Below, piece by piece: positions 22,582 through 29,439 of a stretch of 30,088 bases of DNA (positions are counted from its first letter, which is position 1; the number at the start of each line of letters is the position of its first letter). Source of the DNA: a virus; the IMG/VR virus record IMGVR_UViG_3300007760_000595, positions 1 to 30,088 of that record; one strand, 5' to 3'. The position numbers and the translations under genes are program-made. Below the pieces are notes generated by a model that worked only from the letters and a program-made list of their open reading frames with translations, searched no databases and had not been told where the DNA came from.

Positions 22582-22688
22582 TGTCTGATGAAATGGAAAA
22601 GAAAATTAATGGTAATTGGACCATTAAAGAAATAATAGAAGCCATGAAAACATTATGTCCAGAAGCCTGGATTGACCAATCTAAATAA
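22581..22688 (+). CDS. Small ORF, 35 aa, between cupin and queE
   Basis: The frame starts in TAATG on the cupin stop and encodes a short acidic-to-amphipathic peptide (with Asn-Gly-Asn-Trp-Thr-Ile-Lys and Cys-Pro-Glu-Ala-Trp). The exact coupling overlap and the typical codon use suggest that it is translated. Its last codons contain the -35 box of the queE promoter. No function can be assigned. Confidence 0.5.
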   Translation: MSDEMEKKINGNWTIKEIIEAMKTLCPEAWIDQSK

Positions 22689-22700
22689 TTATAGTATAAT
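22672..22700 (+). promoter_or_regulatory. Sigma70 promoter for queE, TTGACC-17-TATAAT
   Basis: TTGACC (22672-22677), a 17-bp spacer and TATAAT (22695-22700). A second TATAAT (22700-22705) abuts the ATG at 22706. No Shine-Dalgarno sequence is present, so queE mRNA is predicted to be leaderless. Confidence 0.75.
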
Positions 22701-22705
22701 ATAAT

Positions 22706-23593
22706 ATGGAGAAAATTAGGTACTCTGAAATATTTAGAAGCATACAAGGTGAGGGTCGTTTTGCAGGCGTACCAAGTGTATTTTTTAGAACATTTGGTTG
22801 TAATTTTCACTGTCATGGATTTGGACAAGGCAGAGATAAAAGCAAATGGCTTAAACCAGAAGAAATGCCATATGCTACAATGGATCTTACAAATATTAAA
22901 CACGTTAAAGACTTACCAGTAGTAGACATTGGTTGTGATGCTAGTGCCAGTTGGGCGGCAAGATACAAACATCTTGTAGATTGGGATCCGGTTGATGTTA
23001 TTGCTAAAAAAATATTAAGTCATACACCAGAAGGCAAGTGGATTTCTTCTACCGGACAAGACATACATCTTGTTATAACAGGTGGCGAACCCTTAATGTG
23101 GCAAAGACAATTAGAAGCATTAATAAGACAACCTGAATTTCGTTTCATAAAAAATATTACATTTGAAACTAATTGTACACAACCATGGAAAGATAATTTT
23201 GACAAATTTATGCACGGTTTAACTGCTGGTGATTATACAAAACATCCAGTTCACGTAACTTGGTCTACATCACCTAAACTATCTATATCAGGAGAGCATT
23301 GGGCAAAAGCAATACGTCCTGAAGTTGCTTACCAATATTCACAAATACCAAACACACATTTATACTTTAAATTTGTGGTAATGGATGAACAAGATATAGA
23401 AGAAGTTGATTTAGCAAGAAAGGCTTTTTCTGACAAAGGAATAGAAGCTGACATATATCTTATGCCACTAGGAGCAACGTTAGAAGGACAGGCAAAAACT
23501 GGTAGACAAGTAGCGGAAATTTGTTTAAAATATGGATATAAGTTTTCGCCAAGATTACACGTAGATTTGTTTGGTAATAAATGGGGAACTTAA
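22706..23593 (+). CDS. queE: 7-carboxy-7-deazaguanine synthase QueE, split-motif form
   Basis: QueE is a radical SAM enzyme that converts 6-carboxy-tetrahydropterin to 7-carboxy-7-deazaguanine, the step after QueD. The 295-aa protein has the family start Ser-Ile-Gln-Gly-Glu-Gly, Cys32-x3-Cys36, and the SAM loop Thr-Gly-Gly116-Gly-Glu-Pro. The third cluster Cys is not at the expected position 39, where Phe stands. About 40 residues later, Gly-Cys77-Asp-x4-Trp reproduces the family's usual Cys-Asp-x4-Trp that follows that Cys. The motif therefore appears interrupted by an insertion rather than lost. The usual length is 210-250 aa, and the insertion accounts for part of the excess. Its own leaderless promoter drives it. 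Confidence 0.92.
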   Translation: MEKIRYSEIFRSIQGEGRFAGVPSVFFRTFGCNFHCHGFGQGRDKSKWLKPEEMPYATMDLTNIKHVKDLPVVDIGCDASASWAARYKHLVDWDPVDVIAKKILSHTPEGKWISSTGQDIHLVITGGEPLMWQRQLEALIRQPEFRFIKNITFETNCTQPWKDNFDKFMHGLTAGDYTKHPVHVTWSTSPKLSISGEHWAKAIRPEVAYQYSQIPNTHLYFKFVVMDEQDIEEVDLARKAFSDKGIEADIYLMPLGATLEGQAKTGRQVAEICLKYGYKFSPRLHVDLFGNKWGT

Positions 23594-23606
23594 CAAGGAG
23601 AATAAC

Positions 23607-23657
23607 ATGGAAATTATAATAGTAGTAGCAGTAGTTTTATTATTAGGTATATTTTAA
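23607..23657 (+). CDS. 16-residue hydrophobic micro-protein
   Basis: The ATG at 23607 follows a strong AAGGAG site (23595-23600) by 6 bases. It encodes a 16-aa peptide made almost only of Ile, Val, Leu, Ala, Gly and Phe after an initial Met-Glu, long enough for one short membrane span. The next ATG lies two bases after its stop. It is either a membrane micro-protein or a leader peptide that sets translation of the next gene. The ribosome site is among the best in the window, which argues that it is translated. Confidence 0.6.
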   Translation: MEIIIVVAVVLLLGIF

Positions 23658-23659
23658 TA

Positions 23660-23980
23660 ATGAAAATAAAAAAGACAACAAAATCAAAAGCTAAGAAAAC
23701 TAAAACTCAAGGCAAAAGCGAGGAACCTTGGGTTAAGGTTCTAAACATGAATGTTAATCCAGAAAATCCAAGAAATGGTTTTTTTGAATTGGATTGGAAT
23801 AAAGAATTTGTCAATAATTTACAACAACATGGATATCAAGGGGATAGCGAAGAACAAATAGTCGACAAATGGTTTCAAACTCTCTGTAGAACAATCGGCA
23901 ACGAACAAGGTATTGATGTTGCAGGATCTGGTTATGTTCAAATAAACAGAAGAGACGACGGAAAAACGGAAGTTTCTTAA
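23660..23980 (+). CDS. Hypothetical protein, 106 aa, with basic tail
   Basis: The first 20 residues are nearly all Lys, Thr, Ser and Gln, and likely disordered and nucleic-acid binding. The rest is a compact domain with Phe-Phe-Glu-Leu-Asp-Trp-Asn-Lys-Glu-Phe and Trp-Phe-Gln-Thr-Leu-Cys-Arg segments. No family is recognised. It lies directly upstream of the RNase H/5'-nuclease gene, with a two-base gap, and downstream of the micro-protein, so it is probably co-expressed with replication functions. Confidence 0.65.
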   Translation: MKIKKTTKSKAKKTKTQGKSEEPWVKVLNMNVNPENPRNGFFELDWNKEFVNNLQQHGYQGDSEEQIVDKWFQTLCRTIGNEQGIDVAGSGYVQINRRDDGKTEVS

Positions 23981-23982
23981 AC

Positions 23983-24969
23983 ATGACTCATATATTAATA
24001 GACACGGCAAATACTTTTTTCCGTGCTAGGCACATTATTCGTGGTGATACTAGCGAGAAAATAGGTATGGCTATTCATATTACTATGAATTCTATTAAAA
24101 AAGCATGGGCAGATTTTAATGGTTCTCATCTTATATTTTGTTTAGAAGGACGTAGTTGGCGTAAGGATCATTACGCACCTTATAAAAGAAATAGAAAAGA
24201 AACATTTGAAGCAATGAGTGATAAAGAAAAAGAAGAAAATAAAATATTTTGGGAGTGCTATGATGACCTTACTAATTTTATTAAAACAAAAACAAATGCA
24301 ACAGTATTACAAAACTCACGTGCCGAAGCAGACGATTTAATTGCACGTTGGATAGATAAACATCCAAACGATAAACACGTTATTTTAAGCACTGATAAAG
24401 ATTTAAATCAACTTGTAAAAGAAAATGTTAAACAATACAATGGGATTACAGAAACAACTATTACACACAAAGGATGGTTTGACAACAAAGGCAACAAAAT
24501 AATAGATAAAAAAACTGAATTACCTAAAGATGCACCGGATATAGAATGGATAATATTTGAAAAATCTATGAGGGGTGATCCTTCCGATAATATTTTTAGT
24601 GCATATCCGGGTGTAAGAACAAAAGGTACTAAAAACAAAATAGGATTAAAAGAAGCATTTGGAGATAGACAAGCAAAAGGTTATACATGGAATAATTTAA
24701 TGCTAACAAAATGGGTAGATCATGAAGGAAAAGAACACAGAGTTATGGACGATTATGAAAGAAATAAATTATTAGTTGATTTACACGCACAACCAGAAGC
24801 TATTGTAGAAGAACTTGATCAAACGATTGCACAGGCTAAGGCAGAAAATAAAAGTGTAGAACAAGTTGGAATCAGATTCATGAGGTTCTGTGCCAAGTAT
24901 GATTTAAATAAAATTAGTGAACAGGCTCAATTGTATGTGGAGCCATTTAATGCGAGGTTAAGTGCATGA
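23983..24969 (+). CDS. rnh: T4 RNase H-like 5'-nuclease (flap endonuclease family)
   Basis: In T4 this enzyme removes RNA primers and short flaps from lagging-strand fragments; T4 Rnh has 305 aa against 328 here. The metal-binding acids are visible: Asp7 in Leu-Ile-Asp-Thr-Ala-Asn, Glu55 in Phe-Cys-Leu-Glu-Gly followed by Trp-Arg-Lys-Asp, Glu115-Ala-Asp117-Asp118, Asp138-Lys-Asp140, and the Met-Arg-Gly-Asp199-Pro-Ser-Asp202-Asn motif before the helix-hairpin-helix. Position 55 is Glu where Asp is common. The stop overlaps the next ATG. DsbA, next to rnh in T4, is far away here, so the T4 order is broken. Confidence 0.88.
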   Translation: MTHILIDTANTFFRARHIIRGDTSEKIGMAIHITMNSIKKAWADFNGSHLIFCLEGRSWRKDHYAPYKRNRKETFEAMSDKEKEENKIFWECYDDLTNFIKTKTNATVLQNSRAEADDLIARWIDKHPNDKHVILSTDKDLNQLVKENVKQYNGITETTITHKGWFDNKGNKIIDKKTELPKDAPDIEWIIFEKSMRGDPSDNIFSAYPGVRTKGTKNKIGLKEAFGDRQAKGYTWNNLMLTKWVDHEGKEHRVMDDYERNKLLVDLHAQPEAIVEELDQTIAQAKAENKSVEQVGIRFMRFCAKYDLNKISEQAQLYVEPFNARLSA

Positions 24970-25496
24970 CAGTAAGAGCGAAAACACTTGTTAAAGATAA
25001 ATTTTGGATAGTTGAGCAAAACGGCCAAAAATTAGGAACCCTGCAAAAAAAAGAAGATGATGGTTGGATCTTCTTAAGCAAACAAGATAAAAGACAAGTT
25101 TATCATACACAAGAAAGCCTGTTCACAAAGTTTGGATTTAATATTTTTGAAGACAATCAATCTGTACCTAAAGAAATAAAAGAACAAGAAAAATTTGTAA
25201 ACAAATGGGACGTAAAACACGCAGAAAACTTTGAGGTTCACGGATATCCTTGTTCACAAAAACCTTATAATCCATTATGGAACGTACAAAAAGGATTACC
25301 TTTATATACAAAAACACCTAAATCTAAAAGTATGTTTTGTGCAGGCTATTATATTGTAAAATTTGAAACTGTAAATTGGCGTAAAGCATATTGTCCAAAA
25401 ATAATTACATTACAACGATATCCTTACAAAGGACCAATTAAATCAAAAACAGAAATGGTTGCACAATTAAATGAAGCACTCAAAAATTCAGACTAA
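24966..25496 (+). CDS. Hypothetical protein, 176 aa
   Basis: The product is basic and soluble. The N-terminal half (1-70) looks beta-rich (Trp-Ile-Val-Glu-Gln-Asn-Gly and Gly-Trp-Ile-Phe-Leu). The C-terminal half has a Cys-Ser-Gln-Lys-Pro-Tyr-Asn segment and a Cys-Ala-Gly-Tyr-Tyr-Ile-Val-Lys-Phe strand. No family is recognised. It starts in ATGA on the rnh stop and ends overlapping the next gene by 26 bases, so it is transcribed with rnh. Confidence 0.7.
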   Translation: MTVRAKTLVKDKFWIVEQNGQKLGTLQKKEDDGWIFLSKQDKRQVYHTQESLFTKFGFNIFEDNQSVPKEIKEQEKFVNKWDVKHAENFEVHGYPCSQKPYNPLWNVQKGLPLYTKTPKSKSMFCAGYYIVKFETVNWRKAYCPKIITLQRYPYKGPIKSKTEMVAQLNEALKNSD

Positions 25497-25722
25497 ACCA
25501 ATTGAAAATTTACTAGGTAGAATACGTACTCTACGTCAAAAGGGAACCAGTGATATTCGTATAACTGCTCGAGAGGCTGATCAATTAGCAGATTCCTTAA
25601 CACAAGTAATGACTAGACTTGTTACAATACAAGAAGAAATAATTGAAGCATTAAAAACTGCTCAAGAGGCCAAAACTATCAATATCGAAATGGATGGTGG
25701 TACCTTTGATAGCAAAAAATAA
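25471..25722 (+). CDS. Small hypothetical helical protein, 83 aa
   Basis: This is a mostly helical protein with an Asp-Ile-Arg-Ile-Thr-Ala-Arg-Glu-Ala-Asp-Gln-Leu helix followed by a second heptad-like helix ending in an acidic Gly-Gly tail. It overlaps the preceding gene by 26 bases and the next one by 29 bases. Function unknown. Confidence 0.6.
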   Translation: MKHSKIQTKPIENLLGRIRTLRQKGTSDIRITAREADQLADSLTQVMTRLVTIQEEIIEALKTAQEAKTINIEMDGGTFDSKK

Positions 25723-26245
25723 AAAAATTACAATAATAAAACCTACTGCTTTATACAAGTGGGCAAAAAATTTTAAAAGAATTCAAGATAAATTCTACGA
25801 CAACAAATATAAATTAAGAAGATTACAACAAATTGAAGATTTTATTACTTTAAATAATTATAAACAAATACATCATATTGAAGAAGTACATTTAGATATT
25901 AATATTCCAACTGTAAAATTTGTAGACAATATTAAACAAGCAGAACTATTACTGGTCACACACCAAGGATACTCAAGATACCCTTGTACGGGCATTATAG
26001 AGCAAATAAACACCTGGTTAAACAACTGTGATAACATTTATTTGTGTTTAAACAGACATTATCTTAACATTGATAACAAAAAAATACCCTTAAAACTACC
26101 TACTGACTACCAACAAGCAATAACAAGTTGGCTAAAACAATCATTGCCAAACAATACAGTTGTAGATTTAAGCAAAAACTATACTGACTATGGTTTAAAT
26201 TTTACTTGGAGTGTTCCTGATCGACATTACTTTATAAGCAAATGA
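25694..26245 (+). CDS. Hypothetical protein, 183 aa
   Basis: The family is unknown. The protein is Lys/Asn/Ile-rich with alternating strands and helices, including Leu-Leu-Leu-Val-Thr-His-Gln-Gly-Tyr and Ile-Tyr-Leu-Cys-Leu-Asn, suggesting a Rossmann-like fold. The ATG at 25694 lies well inside the previous gene; GTG 25697 or TTG 25706 are alternatives that give less overlap. The end overlaps the next ATG. It has a more A/T-rich codon choice than the replication genes, like the accessory genes around it. Confidence 0.6.
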   Translation: MVVPLIAKNKKITIIKPTALYKWAKNFKRIQDKFYDNKYKLRRLQQIEDFITLNNYKQIHHIEEVHLDINIPTVKFVDNIKQAELLLVTHQGYSRYPCTGIIEQINTWLNNCDNIYLCLNRHYLNIDNKKIPLKLPTDYQQAITSWLKQSLPNNTVVDLSKNYTDYGLNFTWSVPDRHYFISK

Positions 26246-26919
26246 AAAAATTAATAGAACATTTTACTGATTATCCTATGATTAATACTGATCAACACAA
26301 TTATAGAAGATATCGTATGGGTAGACTTAAACATGAATTATGGTTAAGAAATCGTAAAAACAAAAACAAAATAATAATAGATGAATATGACAAATTTATT
26401 ATTGATAAATTACAAAAAGGCAAAACTTGTATATTTGGTAGTGCTGGATATTACTTAGAAGAACTAATTCCTAATCTTACAGTTATCGAACAATGGCCAA
26501 TTGTCAAAACATTTTATCCAAAAGCACAAATAATAAATGACAGGTCTGAAATAGCAAAAATTAACGGTAGAATATTTGATAATTTTATTGTCATAAACAA
26601 TAGAGGAGATATTTGGTGTGAACTTTCGGTTGTTGAGAACCATATTTCTAAATATGTAAAAGCTATGAAACCTAATTGTTTATTTTTTTATAGTTTTAGA
26701 GACACACAAATTGTTGACTGGAATCGTTTAACTATTGATCATAAAGTATACTTTGAAACTTTTGCAAAACATATTGAAAAAACATATAACCTAAAATTAC
26801 TATGGAAAAATATTAAATTCATAACTAAAATAAAAGATGGAAATGGCAATTATGATATACTTGAAAATCCAGATACAACAAACGGCAACATAAAGTTTTT
26901 ATTCCAATACAATGCATAA
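26242..26919 (+). CDS. Putative Rossmann-fold methyltransferase-like protein, 225 aa
   Basis: A Thr-Cys-Ile-Phe-Gly-Ser-Ala-Gly-Tyr-Tyr-Leu-Glu-Glu segment at about residue 63 resembles SAM-binding motif I of class I methyltransferases. An Ile-Glu-Gln-Trp segment follows, and a strand Phe-Ile-Val-Ile-Asn-Asn-Arg-Gly-Asp lies at about 115. A later Leu-Phe-Phe-Tyr-Ser-Phe strand fits the same fold. The Gly-x-Gly-x-Gly signature is incomplete, so the call is tentative. The gene overlaps both neighbours (ATGA in front, 8 bases behind). Confidence 0.45.
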   Translation: MKKLIEHFTDYPMINTDQHNYRRYRMGRLKHELWLRNRKNKNKIIIDEYDKFIIDKLQKGKTCIFGSAGYYLEELIPNLTVIEQWPIVKTFYPKAQIINDRSEIAKINGRIFDNFIVINNRGDIWCELSVVENHISKYVKAMKPNCLFFYSFRDTQIVDWNRLTIDHKVYFETFAKHIEKTYNLKLLWKNIKFITKIKDGNGNYDILENPDTTNGNIKFLFQYNA

Positions 26920-27493
26920 TATAATTTTATTTCGTGGTGGTATGTGTGGTGATTTAATACTAGGTATGATTAACAAAGATTACCTACATACACATGGACC
27001 AACTGAAATTGAGGATTCTGTTTGCAACCAATATAAAATTAAAACAGATCGTCAAATAATGAAGAAATTTTTTAGATATTCTAATGAAGAAAAAGAAGAA
27101 TACTTTAAAAAATTTGAAAATAATGACTCCGAATATACATTGTCACACGATACAGATTTTTGCCTTACAAAAAAGAAAAATACCATACAAATTATTTGTT
27201 CAGATAGCTCTATGTTTCAAAAATGTGCTACCCGTTTTGAAAAAAAACATCGTGACATAGTAATTGAAGAAGCAAAAAAATATATTGAAAATACTGCCAA
27301 CACATTCGTTGAAAATTATGCGAACAGTTTACAACAATGGCAAGATACTTTTAAATTTTCTAATACATTTGACATTAAAAACATCGGTACAAGTCAATTT
27401 CCTGACGACGTGTTTAATAACTTTCAAATCAAAGACAAAACCTGGTCGTTGCAAATTTATAACACATGGTTGAATAAGCCTATAAATCTTTAA
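26912..27493 (+). CDS. Putative P-loop/sulfotransferase-like protein, 193 aa
   Basis: The N-terminus Ile-Ile-Leu-Phe-Arg-Gly-Gly-Met-Cys-Gly-Asp-Leu-Ile-Leu-Gly-Met has the same strand, Gly-rich loop, helix layout as the genes at 17.4, 18.1 and 21.4 kb. The rest is charged and helical, with an Asn-Thr-Trp-Leu segment near the C-terminus. It starts within the end of the upstream gene. The assignment to this broad group is based on layout, with no catalytic residues identified. Confidence 0.5.
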   Translation: MHNIILFRGGMCGDLILGMINKDYLHTHGPTEIEDSVCNQYKIKTDRQIMKKFFRYSNEEKEEYFKKFENNDSEYTLSHDTDFCLTKKKNTIQIICSDSSMFQKCATRFEKKHRDIVIEEAKKYIENTANTFVENYANSLQQWQDTFKFSNTFDIKNIGTSQFPDDVFNNFQIKDKTWSLQIYNTWLNKPINL

Positions 27494-27526
27494 CTAACTT
27501 TTGTTTTTCGTCCATTAATAGTTTCT

Positions 27527-27534
27527 GGTAAATA
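27527..27534 (+). promoter_or_regulatory. Possible late-type box GGTAAATA
   Basis: The box matches the TAAATA core. It ends 12 nt before the ATG at 27547, so it would give a leader of about 7 nt. It is the least convincing of the late-type boxes. Confidence 0.3.
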
Positions 27535-27546
27535 CAACTAGTAATT

Positions 27547-27834
27547 ATGAGCAGACCGAAACCAACAGTCTTACTTCAGTACTCCAATAAGGAAACATAT
27601 AAATTGGACGAAGTTCTTGCGGCAGAAGGTATATGGGCCGTGTTTTATGACGGTAAACCTATTAATTTAAAATCATCTAGTTTGGTTGCTAATTACCCAG
27701 GACCTAAGTACAAAAAAGTTTCATTTTCAAATCCAGGACACGCAGAAAACTTGGTTAAAAAACTTAATACCATGCATAAGACAGACAAGTTTGCAGTGTA
27801 TCTTTTAAAAACAGGCGACAAATTCACTAGATAA
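27547..27834 (+). CDS. Hypothetical protein, 95 aa
   Basis: This small basic protein begins with an extended, Pro-rich N-terminus and has a Trp-Ala-Val-Phe-Tyr-Asp-Gly-Lys-Pro-Ile segment and a Phe-Ser-Asn-Pro-Gly-His-Ala-Glu-Asn helix start. The layout (strand, helix, strand) suggests a compact single domain. It is separated from the previous gene by 53 bases with a weak late-type box and no ribosome site. No family is recognised. Confidence 0.7.
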   Translation: MSRPKPTVLLQYSNKETYKLDEVLAAEGIWAVFYDGKPINLKSSSLVANYPGPKYKKVSFSNPGHAENLVKKLNTMHKTDKFAVYLLKTGDKFTR

Positions 27835-27842
27835 TTAAGTGT

Positions 27843-28238
27843 ATGGACGTAAAGACGGCATACACTCGAACCTTCCTAATGCTCAAGGAAGAACCGTTGC
27901 ACGAAGAAAGTATTAAGACTGCATACTTCACTTGGTGGCAAAATGTCCGTGAATCTTACCAAGCACGTTCATTAAGACTTACAAAAATAGGCTATGAATG
28001 GATACAATCCTTAGATATTAAAGTTTACGAAATTAAATTTCCAGCAAAAATTATATTCACTCCACAAACCTTTCTTTGGTTGGATGAATTCGTGGATTGT
28101 CCGTATTATGTAGATAAAAAACAAATAGTAGTAACCATGGAAAAAATGGCATTACAGCTCATGATGTTTGCTGGAGATGTCACAAAATACGGGTTAGCAC
28201 GGGCAATGAGCAAGGCAGATGAGCAAAAAACCCAATAA
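27843..28238 (+). CDS. Hypothetical protein, 131 aa
   Basis: This soluble, Trp/Tyr/Lys-rich protein has helical ends and a central beta-rich part (Ile-Lys-Phe-Pro-Ala-Lys-Ile-Ile-Phe-Thr-Pro). The ATG at 27843 follows the previous stop by 8 bases without a clear ribosome site. The function is not recognised. It is the last gene before a promoter-like gap that opens the MoxR unit. Confidence 0.65.
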   Translation: MDVKTAYTRTFLMLKEEPLHEESIKTAYFTWWQNVRESYQARSLRLTKIGYEWIQSLDIKVYEIKFPAKIIFTPQTFLWLDEFVDCPYYVDKKQIVVTMEKMALQLMMFAGDVTKYGLARAMSKADEQKTQ

Positions 28239-28268
28239 AATAGCGACTTTTTAGCCATAATTACCAGG

Positions 28269-28296
28269 TTGACGCATTATAATAGTATGTTATTAT
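28269..28296 (+). promoter_or_regulatory. Probable promoter of the MoxR/metallopeptidase unit
   Basis: TTGACG (28269-28274), a 16-bp spacer and TATTAT (28291-28296) sit in the 94-base gap before 28333. The leader carries GAGGAG (28316-28321), 11 bases before the ATG. The -10 region lies inside an AT-rich dyad (28277-28306). Confidence 0.5.
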
Positions 28297-28306
28297 AGTA
28301 TTATAA
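28277..28306 (+). promoter_or_regulatory. AT-rich dyad over the -10 region, possible operator
   Basis: TTATAATA (28277-28284) and TATTATAA (28299-28306) are exact inverted arms 14 bases apart, with a further TATTATAG between them. The dyad covers the predicted -10 box, where a repressor or activator could bind, but AT-rich chance symmetry is also possible. Confidence 0.35.
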
Positions 28307-28332
28307 CAATTAAACGAGGAGCTATAGACAAA

Positions 28333-29439
28333 ATGGCAAGAGCAAAACAAACAGATAAACAAGCAGTAGGATCACAAAATAGAACGGTTACGCCTAATGA
28401 AGCGAAACTGGCACTAGAACACTGCATTAAATTACAAAGACCAATAATGATGTGGGGAGCACCAGGTATTGGTAAATCAGACATAGTTAAACAAATTGCA
28501 GATTCTCAAAAAAGAGAAGTTATTGATATTAGACTTCCTTTATGGGAACCAACAGATATTAAGGGTATTCCTTATTATAACGCAAAAGAAAATAATATGG
28601 TATGGGCCGCACCGGCTGAATTACCAGTAGATGTAAAATCAACATCAATTATTTTCTTAGATGAATTAAATTCGGCGGCACCGGCAGTACAGGCGGCGGC
28701 GTACCAACTTATATTAAACAGAAGAGTTGGACAATATAAACTGCCCGACGGTGTTTCAATTGTAGCGGCTGGTAACAGAGATGCTGACAAAGGTGTCACT
28801 TACAGAATGCCGGCTCCATTAGCCAACAGATTTGTTCACATAGAATTAAGAGTAGACTACGATGACTGGATGGAATGGGCAACATTTAATCATATTCATC
28901 CTGATGTTGTAGGTTATGTGACATTTGCAAAACAAGATTTATATGATTTTGATCCAAAAGGATCATCAAGATCTTTCGCAACTCCAAGATCATGGAGTTT
29001 CGTATCACAACTTCTATCAGATGACCTGCCAGAAAGTACGCTCACTGACCTCGTTGCAGGCGCAGTAGGAGAAGGATTGGCCGTTAAGTTTATGAATCAC
29101 CGTAAGGTGAGCGGCCAACTTCCTAATCCATCTGATATATTGAGCGGTAAAGTTAAAGATTTAAAATGCAAAGAAATATCAGCGATGTATTCTTTAACTG
29201 TTTCATTGTGTTATGAATTACAACAAGCACATGAAAAGAAAACAAAAAACTGGAACGAACAAGCAGACAGATTCTTTCACTACATGATGGACAACTTTGA
29301 AACAGAGTTAGTTGTTATGGGTGCCAAGATTGCTTTGACAAACTATAAACTTCCGTTCGATCCTAGCAAACTAAAATCTTTTGATAGGTTCCATAAGAAG
29401 TTTGGCAAATATGTCATAACTGCTATGGAGTCTAAATGA
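28333..29439 (+). CDS. MoxR-type AAA+ ATPase
   Basis: The 368-aa protein has Walker A Gly42-Ala-Pro-Gly-Ile-Gly-Lys48-Ser, Walker B Ile-Ile-Phe-Leu-Asp110-Glu111 and, after it, Asn-Arg-Arg-Val-Gly and Ala-Gly-Asn-Arg-Asp (sensor 1 region), followed by Met-Pro-Ala-Pro-Leu-Ala-Asn-Arg-Phe, as in MoxR and dynein-related ATPases. MoxR proteins work as chaperones with VWA-domain partners in assembly or activation of protein complexes. The next gene, with a metallopeptidase motif, starts in ATGA on its stop and is the likely partner. A promoter and GAGGAG site precede it. Confidence 0.9.
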   Translation: MARAKQTDKQAVGSQNRTVTPNEAKLALEHCIKLQRPIMMWGAPGIGKSDIVKQIADSQKREVIDIRLPLWEPTDIKGIPYYNAKENNMVWAAPAELPVDVKSTSIIFLDELNSAAPAVQAAAYQLILNRRVGQYKLPDGVSIVAAGNRDADKGVTYRMPAPLANRFVHIELRVDYDDWMEWATFNHIHPDVVGYVTFAKQDLYDFDPKGSSRSFATPRSWSFVSQLLSDDLPESTLTDLVAGAVGEGLAVKFMNHRKVSGQLPNPSDILSGKVKDLKCKEISAMYSLTVSLCYELQQAHEKKTKNWNEQADRFFHYMMDNFETELVVMGAKIALTNYKLPFDPSKLKSFDRFHKKFGKYVITAMESK

